A stretch of 64,000 nt of DNA, from NCBI RefSeq assembly GCF_001461695.1, contig NZ_AUTC01000199.1, positions 1 through 64,000 of the forward strand, in the 5' to 3' direction. The stretch is from Sinorhizobium fredii USDA 205. GTDB lineage: Bacteria; Pseudomonadota; Alphaproteobacteria; Rhizobiales; Rhizobiaceae. The notes under the pieces are model-generated. The model was not told the origin of the DNA and did not search any database. It saw only the letters and a list, made by a program, of their open reading frames with translations. Shown here piece after piece: positions 35,862-44,031 of the stretch (positions within the stretch are counted from its first letter, which is position 1; each line of letters starts with the position of its first letter). A program made the position numbers and the translations under genes.

Positions 35862-35895
35862 AAGGTCCACGGCCCGTTACCGATGTGTGGACCTT
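35862..35895 (+). promoter_or_regulatory. 9-base dyad upstream of mgtE
   Basis: AAGGTCCAC (35862-35870) and GTGGACCTT (35887-35895) form a perfect inverted repeat with a 16-base loop, in the 210-base region between the divergent deformylase-like gene and mgtE. It could be an operator or an mRNA leader stem. A CTTGAC sequence at 35893-35898 overlaps its right arm, with no matching -10. Confidence 0.4.
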
Positions 35896-35968
35896 GACGG
35901 AGCTTTGCGCTAGCAGGGCACTGTCATGGTGCAAGTTCGGGCGGCGTATACTTTTGGAGGGCGGGTCC

Positions 35969-37390
35969 ATGAGCGATACAGGCGACAACGACCGCGGCTT
36001 CGAAGAGATCGCTGCCATTGAAGCTTCGGACATCTATGCCGACGACGGGTCGGTGCGCTCGGATTTCCTGATGCATGTGGGTGCCGCGATCGCCGATCGC
36101 GACACGATTTATCTGCGCAAGCACGTCGCCGGTCTCCACGCGTCCGAATTGGGCGATCTTCTCGAGGCGATCCAACCGGAACAGCGCCTGGCGCTTGTCT
36201 CGCTGCTTGGAAAAGAGTTCGACCTTGCGGCACTGACCGAGGTCGACGAGGCGATCCGCCTCGATATCGTCGAGCATCTGCCGAACGAGCAGATTGCCGA
36301 GGCGATCGGCGAGATGGATTCCGACGATGCCGTCTACATTCTCGAGGATCTCGATCAGGAGGATCAGGAGGAGATCCTCGCCAAGCTGCCCTTCACCGAG
36401 CGCGTTCGCTTGCGCCGTTCGCTCGACTATCCGGAAAGCACCGCCGGCCGGCGCATGCAGACCGAGTTCGTGGCCGTGCCGCCCTTCTGGACGGTTGGCC
36501 AGACGATCGACTACATGCGCGAGGACGAGGATCTCCCGGACAGCTTCACGCAGATCTTCGTGATCGACCCTACCTTCAAACTGCTCGGCACCGTCGACCT
36601 GGATCGTGTGCTGCGCACCAAGCGATCCGTGAAGATCGATGCGATCATGCGCGATACCAGTCACTCCGTCCCGGCCGAGATGGACCAGGAGGAGGCGGCT
36701 CAGCTGTTCGAGCAGTACGACCTCCTGTCGGCGGCCGTCGTCGACGACAACGGACGGCTGGTCGGGGTTCTGACGATCGACGACGTCGTCGACGTCATCC
36801 AGGAGGAGGCCGAGGAGGACCTGCTGCGCCTCAGCGGTGTCGGCGACGAAGAACTGTCGGACTCCGTCGCCGAGGCGTCCCGCTCGCGCGTTCCCTGGCT
36901 GTTCGTCAATTCGATGACAGCCTGCATTTCCGCCTCCGTCATTGGCCTCTTCGATGCCACGATCCAGCAGATCGTCGCGCTTGCCATCCTCATGCCGATC
37001 GTCGCCGGCATGGGCGGCAATGCCGGCTCTCAGACAATGACGGTGACGGTGCGGGCGCTCGCGACGCGCGGCCTCGATATCCACAACGCACCGCGGATCA
37101 TCCGTCGCGAGGCGGGCGTCGGCCTCCTGAACGGCATGATCTTCGGCAGCCTCATCGGTCTTGTGGCGGGCCTCTGGTTTCAGGACCCGGACATCGGCGG
37201 TATCATCGCAACGGCCATGCTGATCAACATGATGGCGGCGGCACTCGCCGGCATCCTGATCCCGCTTCTCCTGGATAAGTCCGGCGCCGACCCGGCCGTT
37301 TCCTCCGCGGTCTTCGTGACAGCCATTACGGATGTCACCGGCTTCTTCAGCTTCCTCGGCATTGCCACCTGGTGGTTCCAGGTCACATGA
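35969..37390 (+). CDS. mgtE: Magnesium transporter MgtE
   Basis: A 473-residue Mg2+ channel. The order is an N-terminal superhelical domain (about 30-150), a CBS pair (about 155-280, with FVIDPTFKLLGTVDLDRVL and AVVDDNGRLVGVLTIDDVVD), a connecting helix and about five transmembrane helices from 310. The pore motif GGNAGSQTMTV is present. The ATG at 35969 has GGAGGG (35956-35961) upstream; the open frame upstream is antisense to other genes. Mg2+ binding to the CBS region closes the channel in known members. Confidence 0.94.
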   Translation: MSDTGDNDRGFEEIAAIEASDIYADDGSVRSDFLMHVGAAIADRDTIYLRKHVAGLHASELGDLLEAIQPEQRLALVSLLGKEFDLAALTEVDEAIRLDIVEHLPNEQIAEAIGEMDSDDAVYILEDLDQEDQEEILAKLPFTERVRLRRSLDYPESTAGRRMQTEFVAVPPFWTVGQTIDYMREDEDLPDSFTQIFVIDPTFKLLGTVDLDRVLRTKRSVKIDAIMRDTSHSVPAEMDQEEAAQLFEQYDLLSAAVVDDNGRLVGVLTIDDVVDVIQEEAEEDLLRLSGVGDEELSDSVAEASRSRVPWLFVNSMTACISASVIGLFDATIQQIVALAILMPIVAGMGGNAGSQTMTVTVRALATRGLDIHNAPRIIRREAGVGLLNGMIFGSLIGLVAGLWFQDPDIGGIIATAMLINMMAAALAGILIPLLLDKSGADPAVSSAVFVTAITDVTGFFSFLGIATWWFQVT

Positions 37391-37400
37391 TCGTCCGTGT

Positions 37401-37430
37401 TTGACTTTTACGTCAAAGTCAATGATAGTG
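37401..37430 (+). promoter_or_regulatory. MerR-type promoter and operator
   Basis: TTGACT (37401-37406) and TAGTGA (37426-37431 region) are spaced 19 bases, longer than normal and typical of MerR-controlled promoters. The palindrome TTGAC-N6-GTCAA (37401-37416) overlaps the -35 element and is a likely operator for the MerR gene that starts at 37449. Confidence 0.5.
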
Positions 37431-37448
37431 AGCCTGTGATTTGATGGA

Positions 37449-37844
37449 ATGGCGGGCGTGAACAAATATTATAGCATCACGGAACTGACGCGGGAATTCG
37501 GTATCTCCACCCGAACACTGCGCTTCTACGAGGATGAAGGTCTCATCCATCCGGAGCGCCGCGGACGCACGCGCCTGTTTCGGCCAGCCGATCGGCATCT
37601 GATCAAGGAAATCCTGCGCGGCCGGCGCATCGGTTTCACCATCGCGGAAATCCGCGAGATTATTGCGGTCTACAAGGACCCTCCGGGCGAAATGGGCCAA
37701 TTGCAGCTTCTGATGAAGCGCGTCGAGGAGAAGCGCGAGGACCTGCGGCAGAAGCGCAAGGACATCGACGATACGCTTGCCGAGCTCGACAATGTCGAGG
37801 AAGCCTGCCTGACGCGCCTTGCCGAAATCGGCGTCGGGACATAA
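37449..37844 (+). CDS. MerR-family transcriptional regulator
   Basis: A 131-residue regulator with the winged helix MerR domain at the N-terminus (YYSITELTREFGISTRTLRF then YEDEGLIHPERRGRTRLF) and a C-terminal dimerisation coiled coil (about 80-120). No metal-binding cysteine cluster is present; the only Cys is near the end. Resemblance is to regulators of acyl-CoA metabolism (LiuR-like group) rather than metal sensors, but the target is not evident nearby. Probably autoregulated through the upstream palindrome. Confidence 0.88.
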   Translation: MAGVNKYYSITELTREFGISTRTLRFYEDEGLIHPERRGRTRLFRPADRHLIKEILRGRRIGFTIAEIREIIAVYKDPPGEMGQLQLLMKRVEEKREDLRQKRKDIDDTLAELDNVEEACLTRLAEIGVGT

Positions 37845-37909
37845 CACGCAGTAAAATCTGCGGTTCGTCGGAAAGGTGGCCGCGCGCCGCCTTTTTTTCT
37901 GTCCGCCTT

Positions 37910-38383
37910 TCAAATCCACCGCGTCGTGTGGCGGCAATAACGTTCGAATTCGAAGCCGAAACGCGACAGAAGCTGACGCTCCTCGTTGCGGACGGCGATC
38001 AGCGTCGTCAGCGCGACGGCGAAGATTCCCATGACGAAGAACCAGGGATTGAGGGTGATCAGGCCGAGACCGACCATCACGAAGGTATAGCCGAGATAGA
38101 TCGGATTTCGGGTGAAGCGGAAGGGGCCGCCGGTGACAAGGCAGGTCGCACAACGGTGGGGGAGTACGGCCGTGTGACGATCGAGGAGCGTCTTGACGGC
38201 CCAGAGATCAAGCAAAGCCGCCAGAAGGATCAGCGCGCAGCCCGCCAGCCACGGGGCCCAGCCATGGCCGTGGGCGACGGGGATGGGAAAAACGCGGTCC
38301 AGCGCCAACGCGGCCAGCGCCGCCACGCCGTAAATCAGCGGAGGCCATGGAAAACTCAGCGGCTTGGCACGATAGGCATTCAT
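37910..38383 (-). CDS. Isoprenylcysteine carboxyl methyltransferase (ICMT)-like membrane protein
   Basis: A 157-residue protein with four hydrophobic segments and the C-terminal phospholipid/isoprenylcysteine methyltransferase pattern GPFRFTRNPIYLGYTFVMVG followed by EERQLLSRFGFEFERYCRHT. It probably uses S-adenosylmethionine on a lipid or unknown substrate. It is 3 bases after the DUF1624 gene on the same strand, so the two are likely co-transcribed. Confidence 0.82.
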   Translation of the reverse strand: MNAYRAKPLSFPWPPLIYGVAALAALALDRVFPIPVAHGHGWAPWLAGCALILLAALLDLWAVKTLLDRHTAVLPHRCATCLVTGGPFRFTRNPIYLGYTFVMVGLGLITLNPWFFVMGIFAVALTTLIAVRNEERQLLSRFGFEFERYCRHTTRWI

Positions 38384-38386
38384 GTC

Positions 38387-39400
38387 CTAGTCCCCCGACT
38401 GTGCTTCCATTGTGCACTGAGTGGCGATTCGCGCAATGCGTTCATCCGTTCTCAAGTCGATCTTCCCCTGGTTTAGGTCCTCGAACAGATTCTGCTCTTT
38501 CAGCTGGTCGAGCGTGCAGCCGCAAAAGGCGGCACAAGAGATGCCTGATTCGTTACGGTTGCAGGCCTGCTCGCAACTCAGGCGATAGGTCTGCGCCGGG
38601 TCGGGAACAGGGGCGGGGACGACGAGAGAAAAGGCGTAGACGAGTCCGATGAGCAGCGGCTGGTGTATGAGGTATATCGCCAGACTGTGGCGCCCGCCAA
38701 AGGCGAGCGGATTGATCCACAGCTTGCGATGCCCCGCGTCGCCTTGCGCGGAACGCCACCGGGCCGAGAGCATCGGGTGGAGCAGTTTCGCCGTGCCGAG
38801 GCCCAGGAGAAACGGTGCCAGCCACGGCAGCAGCGGCACGTAATCGTTGGAGCGGGGGATCGTTTCGGAGAGCCCGACCCACCAGAGCGCCGGAGTGTCG
38901 AAGACGGCCGAGCGCAGGTAGAGCGGCGCGGCGAAGGCAGCGGCGGCGGCGAGGAAGGAGACCGGCGCCGGGAGCAGCAGGAAGAGGAGGCCGACGAGGC
39001 TTGCCGCCGCGATCGCATGGAGAATGCCGAAAAAGATGAAGGACTCGGGAAAGGCAAACCAGGTGCCAATGCTGATGAGCGCTGCCGCCCCGGCGATTTT
39101 CGCGAAACGCCACAGGAATGGGCGCGCGCGGAACTTCGGACCATGGCCGAGCACGAGGCTGTAGCCGGCGAGAAACAGGAAGCTGCTGGCGATCAGCCTG
39201 GCGAAGAGCCTCCAGCCGCCCGTGCCAGCCGTGCCCGCCGCCACATAGCCGAAGAATTCGAGATCCCAGGTGAAGTGGTAGATCGCCATGGCGACAAGGG
39301 CGAGCCCGCGCAGCGCGTCGAGGAGATCAATTCGGCCCTGCCGCGTCACACCCGGCTGGGGAGCCGGCGTTTCGTCGATCGTCACAGAAGTCTCAGGCAT
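38387..39400 (-). CDS. DUF1624 (HGSNAT-like) membrane protein with Cys-rich tail
   Basis: A 337-residue protein with about seven or eight hydrophobic helices starting RIDLLDALRGLALVAMAIYH, the DUF1624 / heparan-alpha-glucosaminide acetyltransferase-like pattern that suggests acyl transfer at the membrane. The last helix is followed by a soluble tail with LSCEQACNRN and ISCAAFCGCTLDQL, a compact Cys cluster. I chose MPETSVTIDETPAP at 39400; an ATG at 39442 is in frame. Confidence 0.78.
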   Translation of the reverse strand: MPETSVTIDETPAPQPGVTRQGRIDLLDALRGLALVAMAIYHFTWDLEFFGYVAAGTAGTGGWRLFARLIASSFLFLAGYSLVLGHGPKFRARPFLWRFAKIAGAAALISIGTWFAFPESFIFFGILHAIAAASLVGLLFLLLPAPVSFLAAAAAFAAPLYLRSAVFDTPALWWVGLSETIPRSNDYVPLLPWLAPFLLGLGTAKLLHPMLSARWRSAQGDAGHRKLWINPLAFGGRHSLAIYLIHQPLLIGLVYAFSLVVPAPVPDPAQTYRLSCEQACNRNESGISCAAFCGCTLDQLKEQNLFEDLNQGKIDLRTDERIARIATQCTMEAQSGD

Positions 39401-39549
39401 GGCGTTGCGGTTCTGTTGGGAGGAAAGGAGTGCGTTCGGCATATCGCAGTCGCGTCGCGACTATGCAGAAAAGAAGGCAGATGCACGGCTTTGTCCAGCA
39501 CCAAGCGCCTCCATGCGGGTGATAAGCAGTCCACCGAGAGCAGTGCAAC

Positions 39550-40239
39550 CTATTGCGGGTCTGCCATCAGCGCGTCGCGTGCTTCGGAAAAGAATTGTCT
39601 GCGCAGCAGCACGAAAATCACAAAGCCCGTCAGCACGATGAAGACATAGGGGCTGATGAACCAGCCGAGATAGCCGATCGACAGGAAGATTGCCCTCAGC
39701 CCGGCATTGAAATGCTTGGCGGCAAGGATGTTCATTCTGATCGCGCGTTCTGCGGCGCGTTCTGCGGCCTGGCGATCGCGCGACATGTCGGCCGTCATTG
39801 GAATGCCGCCCATCAGGATGGAACAGTAGTTGAACAGCCGATAGGACCAGCCGAACTTGAAGAAGGAATAACCGAAAAGGCAGGTAAGTCCGCCGACCTT
39901 CAATTCAAAACCCGCCCGTCCGCCGCGAAAAACCTGCGGCAGGTCGTTGAAGATCATCTGCACTTGCTCGGTCGCGCCAAGCAGCGCAAAGCAGCCGCCG
40001 AGCGCGAATATGGTCGTCGAGGCAAAAAACGCGGTGCCGGCCTGCAGGCCCGCGATGATCTGGGTGTCGATCATCTTCAGGTCGCGGTTGAGGGAGTTGC
40101 GAATCCACCGTGCCCTGTATTCGTTCATCAAACGGGTCAGGTTGACTCGCTTGAAATTGCGCCGGGCATCGGTCGCCCAGTTGAAGCTGCCCCACAGCAG
40201 GATGAAGATGCAGAGCGCGATGTAGTCGTCGATTGTCAT
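39550..40239 (-). CDS. DUF599 inner-membrane protein
   Basis: A 229-residue protein with about four hydrophobic segments matching DUF599 (MTIDDYIALCIFILLWGSFN, MIDTQIIAGLQAGTAFFAST, FGYSFFKFGWSYRLFNYCSI). Function unknown. I chose MTIDDYIALC at 40239; an upstream in-frame codon at 40287 is not supported. It lies alone between the DUF1624 gene and a lower-GC region. Confidence 0.8.
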   Translation of the reverse strand: MTIDDYIALCIFILLWGSFNWATDARRNFKRVNLTRLMNEYRARWIRNSLNRDLKMIDTQIIAGLQAGTAFFASTTIFALGGCFALLGATEQVQMIFNDLPQVFRGGRAGFELKVGGLTCLFGYSFFKFGWSYRLFNYCSILMGGIPMTADMSRDRQAAERAAERAIRMNILAAKHFNAGLRAIFLSIGYLGWFISPYVFIVLTGFVIFVLLRRQFFSEARDALMADPQ

Positions 40240-40610
40240 GCACGTCTTTTGGCATGGCCGTTCGAAAATGCAAGATCGCCGCGGCACGCGCCTTCACATT
40301 GGGGCCTCAACCATGAGGCGAGATTGTGATAGCGTCTGGTACGTTCGGTTTGCTGCGCCGTGGGAATGGCTCGGATCTCTTGCTGCGCGCCTGCTTGAAT
40401 ACCGGGCAAAATAGTTTGGCCTTGAGCCCCTTGTCGGCAATCGGAGGAGCAGCTTCCTAAAGAGTCTGGAGGACGCATTCGAGCTTGAAGGGGGAGCCAA
40501 CGGACAAAAGCGCATAATCGACTAAGTAGAAATCGATGCATTCTCGATATCAAAACAGAATTGCTTGAGCTTGAAGCCTCAACGGAATTTTTCGCACAGA
40601 GGGGATTGAG
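40240..40610. other. 371-base gap before the alpha/beta hydrolase gene
   Basis: No gene is supported. The half nearest the hydrolase gene (about 40500-40610) is richer in A and T than its surroundings. GAGCTTGAAG occurs twice (about 40489 and 40567), the second inside a TTGAG-N8-CTCAA inverted repeat at 40565-40582. These may be regulatory but nothing can be named. Confidence 0.5.
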
Positions 40611-41471
40611 ATGAACAATTTTGGAATAGTAGTTAGTTTCTGCTTGGCGTTTATCTGTAACTTCTCGCGGCCGTTGGCGGCCGATCGCTGGACAGAATTT
40701 CCACAGCCACCGGCCATGCCGATGGCGGTCAGGAGTGGCACTGCCCCTGTAAACGGGATTGAGATGTACTATGCCATTTATGGCTCTGCAGCCGGAACAC
40801 CGATCCTGCTGATTCATGGCGGGCTTGGTTATGCTGATATATGGGCCAACCAGGTTGCAGACCTGTCCCGTGAGCACACTGTTATCGTCGCAGATAGTCG
40901 AGGGCACGGACGATCCACGCGGACATCCGCGCCCTATGCTTACGATCTCATGGCCTCCGACTACGTCGCTCTGTTGAACTATTTGAAGGTCGGCCAGGTA
41001 GCGCTCGTGGGCTGGAGCGACGGCGGCATCATCGGCCTCGACATCGCGATGAAGCACCCGGAACGGTTGACGAAGCTCTTCGCGCACGCGGCCAACACCA
41101 AGACTGACGGCTTCAAGCATGGATTTGACAAGACCATGACCTGGCTTGCCTATGTCGAACATTGCAAAGACGTCTACAAACGAATTTCACCGACGCGCGA
41201 CGAATATGACGCCTTTTTGACTGAGATGAACGCCATGTGGACGAGCCAGCCGAATTGGTCGGACGACGAGCTGAAGACCATAACGGTGCCGACGGCGATC
41301 GTGATTGGAGATCACGACGAAGCAATCGATCGCGGACATACGGCATACATCGCCCAGACCGTGCCCGGCGCGAAGCTGGTGATCCTCGAGAAGGTCAGTC
41401 ACTTCGCCATGTTCCAGGACCCACAAGGCTACACCGCAGCGATTAGAGCCTTTATTGAGGCGCCAGAGTAA
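40611..41471 (+). CDS. Exported alpha/beta hydrolase
   Basis: A 286-residue hydrolase with a Sec-type signal (residues 1-24, ends PLAAD). The oxyanion region is LLIHGGLGYADIW, the nucleophile Ser136 in VGWSDGG, the acid Asp234 in VIGDHDEAID and the base His264 in KVSHFAMF. Substrate unknown; esterase or lactonase are possible. The first part of the gene has lower GC than neighbours, which may reflect recent acquisition. Flanking gaps are long on both sides, so it is probably monocistronic. Confidence 0.85.
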   Translation: MNNFGIVVSFCLAFICNFSRPLAADRWTEFPQPPAMPMAVRSGTAPVNGIEMYYAIYGSAAGTPILLIHGGLGYADIWANQVADLSREHTVIVADSRGHGRSTRTSAPYAYDLMASDYVALLNYLKVGQVALVGWSDGGIIGLDIAMKHPERLTKLFAHAANTKTDGFKHGFDKTMTWLAYVEHCKDVYKRISPTRDEYDAFLTEMNAMWTSQPNWSDDELKTITVPTAIVIGDHDEAIDRGHTAYIAQTVPGAKLVILEKVSHFAMFQDPQGYTAAIRAFIEAPE

Positions 41472-41613
41472 GATCGCGTGATGTACGACGCGCAGCGACA
41501 CGCATGCTGTTTGTTTTTCCCCGGCTGATGCCGACGAGACCATCGTCGGATGGAATGTCGCACGGACAAAACCGAATGTCGGTCAATCGCCTGATCGATC
41601 GGCATAGGATCGC

Positions 41614-41632
41614 ATAGGGTTTCACCCTATAT
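41614..41632 (+). promoter_or_regulatory. Dyad overlapping the likely sdaA -10 element
   Basis: ATAGGGT (41614-41620) and ACCCTAT (41624-41630) form a perfect inverted repeat with a 3-base centre. CTATAT (41627-41632), an exact rhizobial -10 hexamer, overlaps the right arm. No good -35 lies 17 bases upstream, so expression may depend on a regulator that binds the dyad. Confidence 0.45.
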
Positions 41633-41744
41633 AAGGACGATCGGACCGCCGTCGGAAGGATTCGGGTGGCAGGTGTCCGATCTATCGACAGGGCTTTGAT
41701 CCGCTCCGGCGGGGTGCTCTGTCAGGCGCTGGGGCAGGCAATTC

Positions 41745-43145
41745 ATGTTTCTTTCCGTCTTCGACGTTTTCAAGATCGGCATCGGCCCTTCGAGCTCGCA
41801 CACGATGGGGCCCATGTCGGCAGCGAACCGGTTCCTCGATCTCATCCTGTCGGACGAGTGGCCGCGGCCGTCGCACGCCGCCGTTGCGGCCATCAGGGTG
41901 AGCCTGCACGGTTCCCTGGCCCATACGGGCATCGGCCACGGGTCGGGCAGGGCGGTGATCTTGGGGCTGATGGGCGAGCGGCCTGACCTTGTCGATCCGG
42001 ACCGTATGGACGCCGTCATCGACGAGGTCGAACGAACCGGTCGTGTCACGCCTCCCGGGCATCCCTCCTATGCGTTCCAGCCGAAGACCGATCTCGTCTT
42101 CGACAAGAAGGTGCCGCTGCCGGGCCACGCCAACGGCATGTCCTTTTCCGCCTTCGACCGCGACGGCCGGCTGCTGCTGAAGCGGATCTACTATTCCATC
42201 GGCGGCGGTTTCGTAGTCACCGACACGCAGCTCGAGGCGATGCGGGCGTCGAAGGACAAGCCGGCTGGCGTGAAAATCCCGTATCCCTTCGCCACCGCCC
42301 AGCAGATGCTCGATATGGCGGCGCGCTCCGGACTGACGATTGCCCAGATGAAACGGGCGAACGAGGAATGTTCGATGTCGAGGGAGGAACTCGACGGCGG
42401 CCTCGATCGCATCTGGTCGGCGATGACCGCCTGCATCGATCGCGGCCTCAGCCAGGACGGCATCATGCCGGGCGGTTTGAAGGTCCGCCGGCGGGCCCGC
42501 GCAATTCATGACAAATTGCAGGAGGAGTGGCGCTCCAACAAGACCAATCCGTTGCTCGCCAACGATTGGCTGAGCGTCTATGCAATGGCCGTCAACGAGG
42601 AAAACGCCGCCGGCGGCCGGGTGGTCACCTCGCCGACGAATGGTGCGGCCGGCGTCGTGCCGGCGACCGTCCGGTACTACCTGCATTTCCATGAGGATGC
42701 CGATCAGGAAGGCATTCGCGACTATCTCCTGACGGCCGCCGCGGTCGGCGGCATCATCAAGCACAACGCCTCGATCTCCGGCGCGGAAGTCGGCTGTCAG
42801 GGCGAGGTGGGGTCGGCCTCCGCGATGGCGGCGGCGGGCCTCGCAGCCGTGATGGGCGGCACGCCCGAGCAGGTCGAGAATGCGGCCGAGATTGCGCTGG
42901 AGCATCATCTCGGCATGACCTGCGATCCGGTCGCCGGCCTCGTTCAAGTGCCTTGCATCGAACGCAATGCGCTCGGTGCCGTCAAAGCGGTTACCGCCGC
43001 GTCGCTTGCGCTCAAGGGCGACGGCAAGCATTTCGTGCCGCTCGATGCCTGCATCGAGACGATGCGGCAGACCGGCGTCGACATGAACGAGAAGTACAAG
43101 GAAACCTCAACCGGCGGACTTGCTGTCAATGTCGTCGAGTGCTGA
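41745..43145 (+). CDS. sdaA: L-serine dehydratase (L-serine ammonia-lyase)
   Basis: The enzyme converts L-serine to pyruvate and ammonia with a 4Fe-4S cluster. The single-chain 466-residue form begins MFLSVFDVFKIGIGPSSSHT; the cluster cysteines lie in GAEVGCQGEVGSA and CDPVAGLVQVPCIERN. The C-terminus STGGLAVNVVEC is typical. The ATG follows GGGGCAGGCA. A palindromic element precedes it. A DUF1489 gene follows after about 75 bases. Confidence 0.95.
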   Translation: MFLSVFDVFKIGIGPSSSHTMGPMSAANRFLDLILSDEWPRPSHAAVAAIRVSLHGSLAHTGIGHGSGRAVILGLMGERPDLVDPDRMDAVIDEVERTGRVTPPGHPSYAFQPKTDLVFDKKVPLPGHANGMSFSAFDRDGRLLLKRIYYSIGGGFVVTDTQLEAMRASKDKPAGVKIPYPFATAQQMLDMAARSGLTIAQMKRANEECSMSREELDGGLDRIWSAMTACIDRGLSQDGIMPGGLKVRRRARAIHDKLQEEWRSNKTNPLLANDWLSVYAMAVNEENAAGGRVVTSPTNGAAGVVPATVRYYLHFHEDADQEGIRDYLLTAAAVGGIIKHNASISGAEVGCQGEVGSASAMAAAGLAAVMGGTPEQVENAAEIALEHHLGMTCDPVAGLVQVPCIERNALGAVKAVTAASLALKGDGKHFVPLDACIETMRQTGVDMNEKYKETSTGGLAVNVVEC

Positions 43146-43221
43146 AGCCGAAGCGGCTTTTGTGGACGAGGCTGCTTAATCCGCTTGACCGCGACCGGTG
43201 GACGGGTGTTCAAGCATTGCC

Positions 43222-43659
43222 ATGGCCTTGCATCTCATAAAGCTCTGCGTCGGCGCGGATTCCGTCGAAGACTTGCGCGAATGGGTTTCGCGCAAGGCCC
43301 TGGCGGCGATCGCGGCCGGACTGGAGCCGCACTCCTTCCATACGACCCGGATGGTGCCGAAACGCACGGACGACCTTCTGGGGGGCGGATCGCTCTACTG
43401 GGTGATCAAGGGTTATGTACAGGCGCGCCAGCCGCTGATCGGCATCGAGACCTTCACCGACGGCGAGGGGATCGGCCGGTGCAATCTTATCCTCGGGCCG
43501 CAAGTGGTGGAAACGGAACTCCAGCCGCGCCGCGCCTTCCAAGGCTGGCGGTATCTCGAAGCAAAGGAGGCGCCGCGCGATCTTGCATCGCTGTCCTCCG
43601 ATGGCGGCGAAATGCCGCTCGAATTGCGGCGTGAGCTTGCCGAACTCGGTCTTCTCTAA
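43222..43659 (+). CDS. DUF1489 family protein
   Basis: A 145-residue protein of a family largely restricted to alphaproteobacteria, function unknown. It starts MALHLIKLCVGADSVEDL and has HTTRMVPKRTDDLLGGGSLYW and CNLILGPQVVETE, all DUF1489-like. I chose 43222 over the GTG at 43198 because the family begins at MALHLIKL. It follows sdaA on the same strand and converges on the small gene at 43691. Confidence 0.85.
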   Translation: MALHLIKLCVGADSVEDLREWVSRKALAAIAAGLEPHSFHTTRMVPKRTDDLLGGGSLYWVIKGYVQARQPLIGIETFTDGEGIGRCNLILGPQVVETELQPRRAFQGWRYLEAKEAPRDLASLSSDGGEMPLELRRELAELGLL

Positions 43660-43690
43660 AATCGCAGCCATCAATTGCTAGGCCTGAGTT

Positions 43691-43960
43691 TCAGCCGAGC
43701 CGGATTCGCAAGGGATGCCGACGCCCTGCTGCGGTGACGTGCAGATGTATCCCTGCACGCGGCTGGGTCGAGCGCCAGGCGCGCGCGCCATGCGTGAGCA
43801 GCATGGCCACCAGATCGCGCGTCTTTCCTTTGGAGCGGTTGAGGCCGGCATCGGCTATGCGCATGGCCGCTTCATGGAGCGGATGTAACCCGATGCGCGA
43901 AGGCTTTCCCCTTTTTCCCGGTATCTCTGCGATACCGGGGATATTCTCGTTCACTGCCAT
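43691..43960 (-). CDS. Small basic protein, unknown
   Basis: An 89-residue Arg/Gly-rich protein starting MAVNENIPGIAEIPGKRGKP that I do not recognise. It contains RIGLHPLHEAAMRIADAGLN and a basic C-terminus. No signal or membrane segment. The start at 43960 has GAGG upstream (in GAGGTTTGTC); an earlier codon at 44035 would overlap the D,D-carboxypeptidase end. It is 71 bases after that gene on the same strand. Confidence 0.6.
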   Translation of the reverse strand: MAVNENIPGIAEIPGKRGKPSRIGLHPLHEAAMRIADAGLNRSKGKTRDLVAMLLTHGARAWRSTQPRAGIHLHVTAAGRRHPLRIRLG

Positions 43961-44031
43961 GACAAACCTCGTTACGCTATACAAATTCCGAGGAGGACGG
44001 CCGAAAAAAGCGTCCGGCCGTGTCGTGTCTG

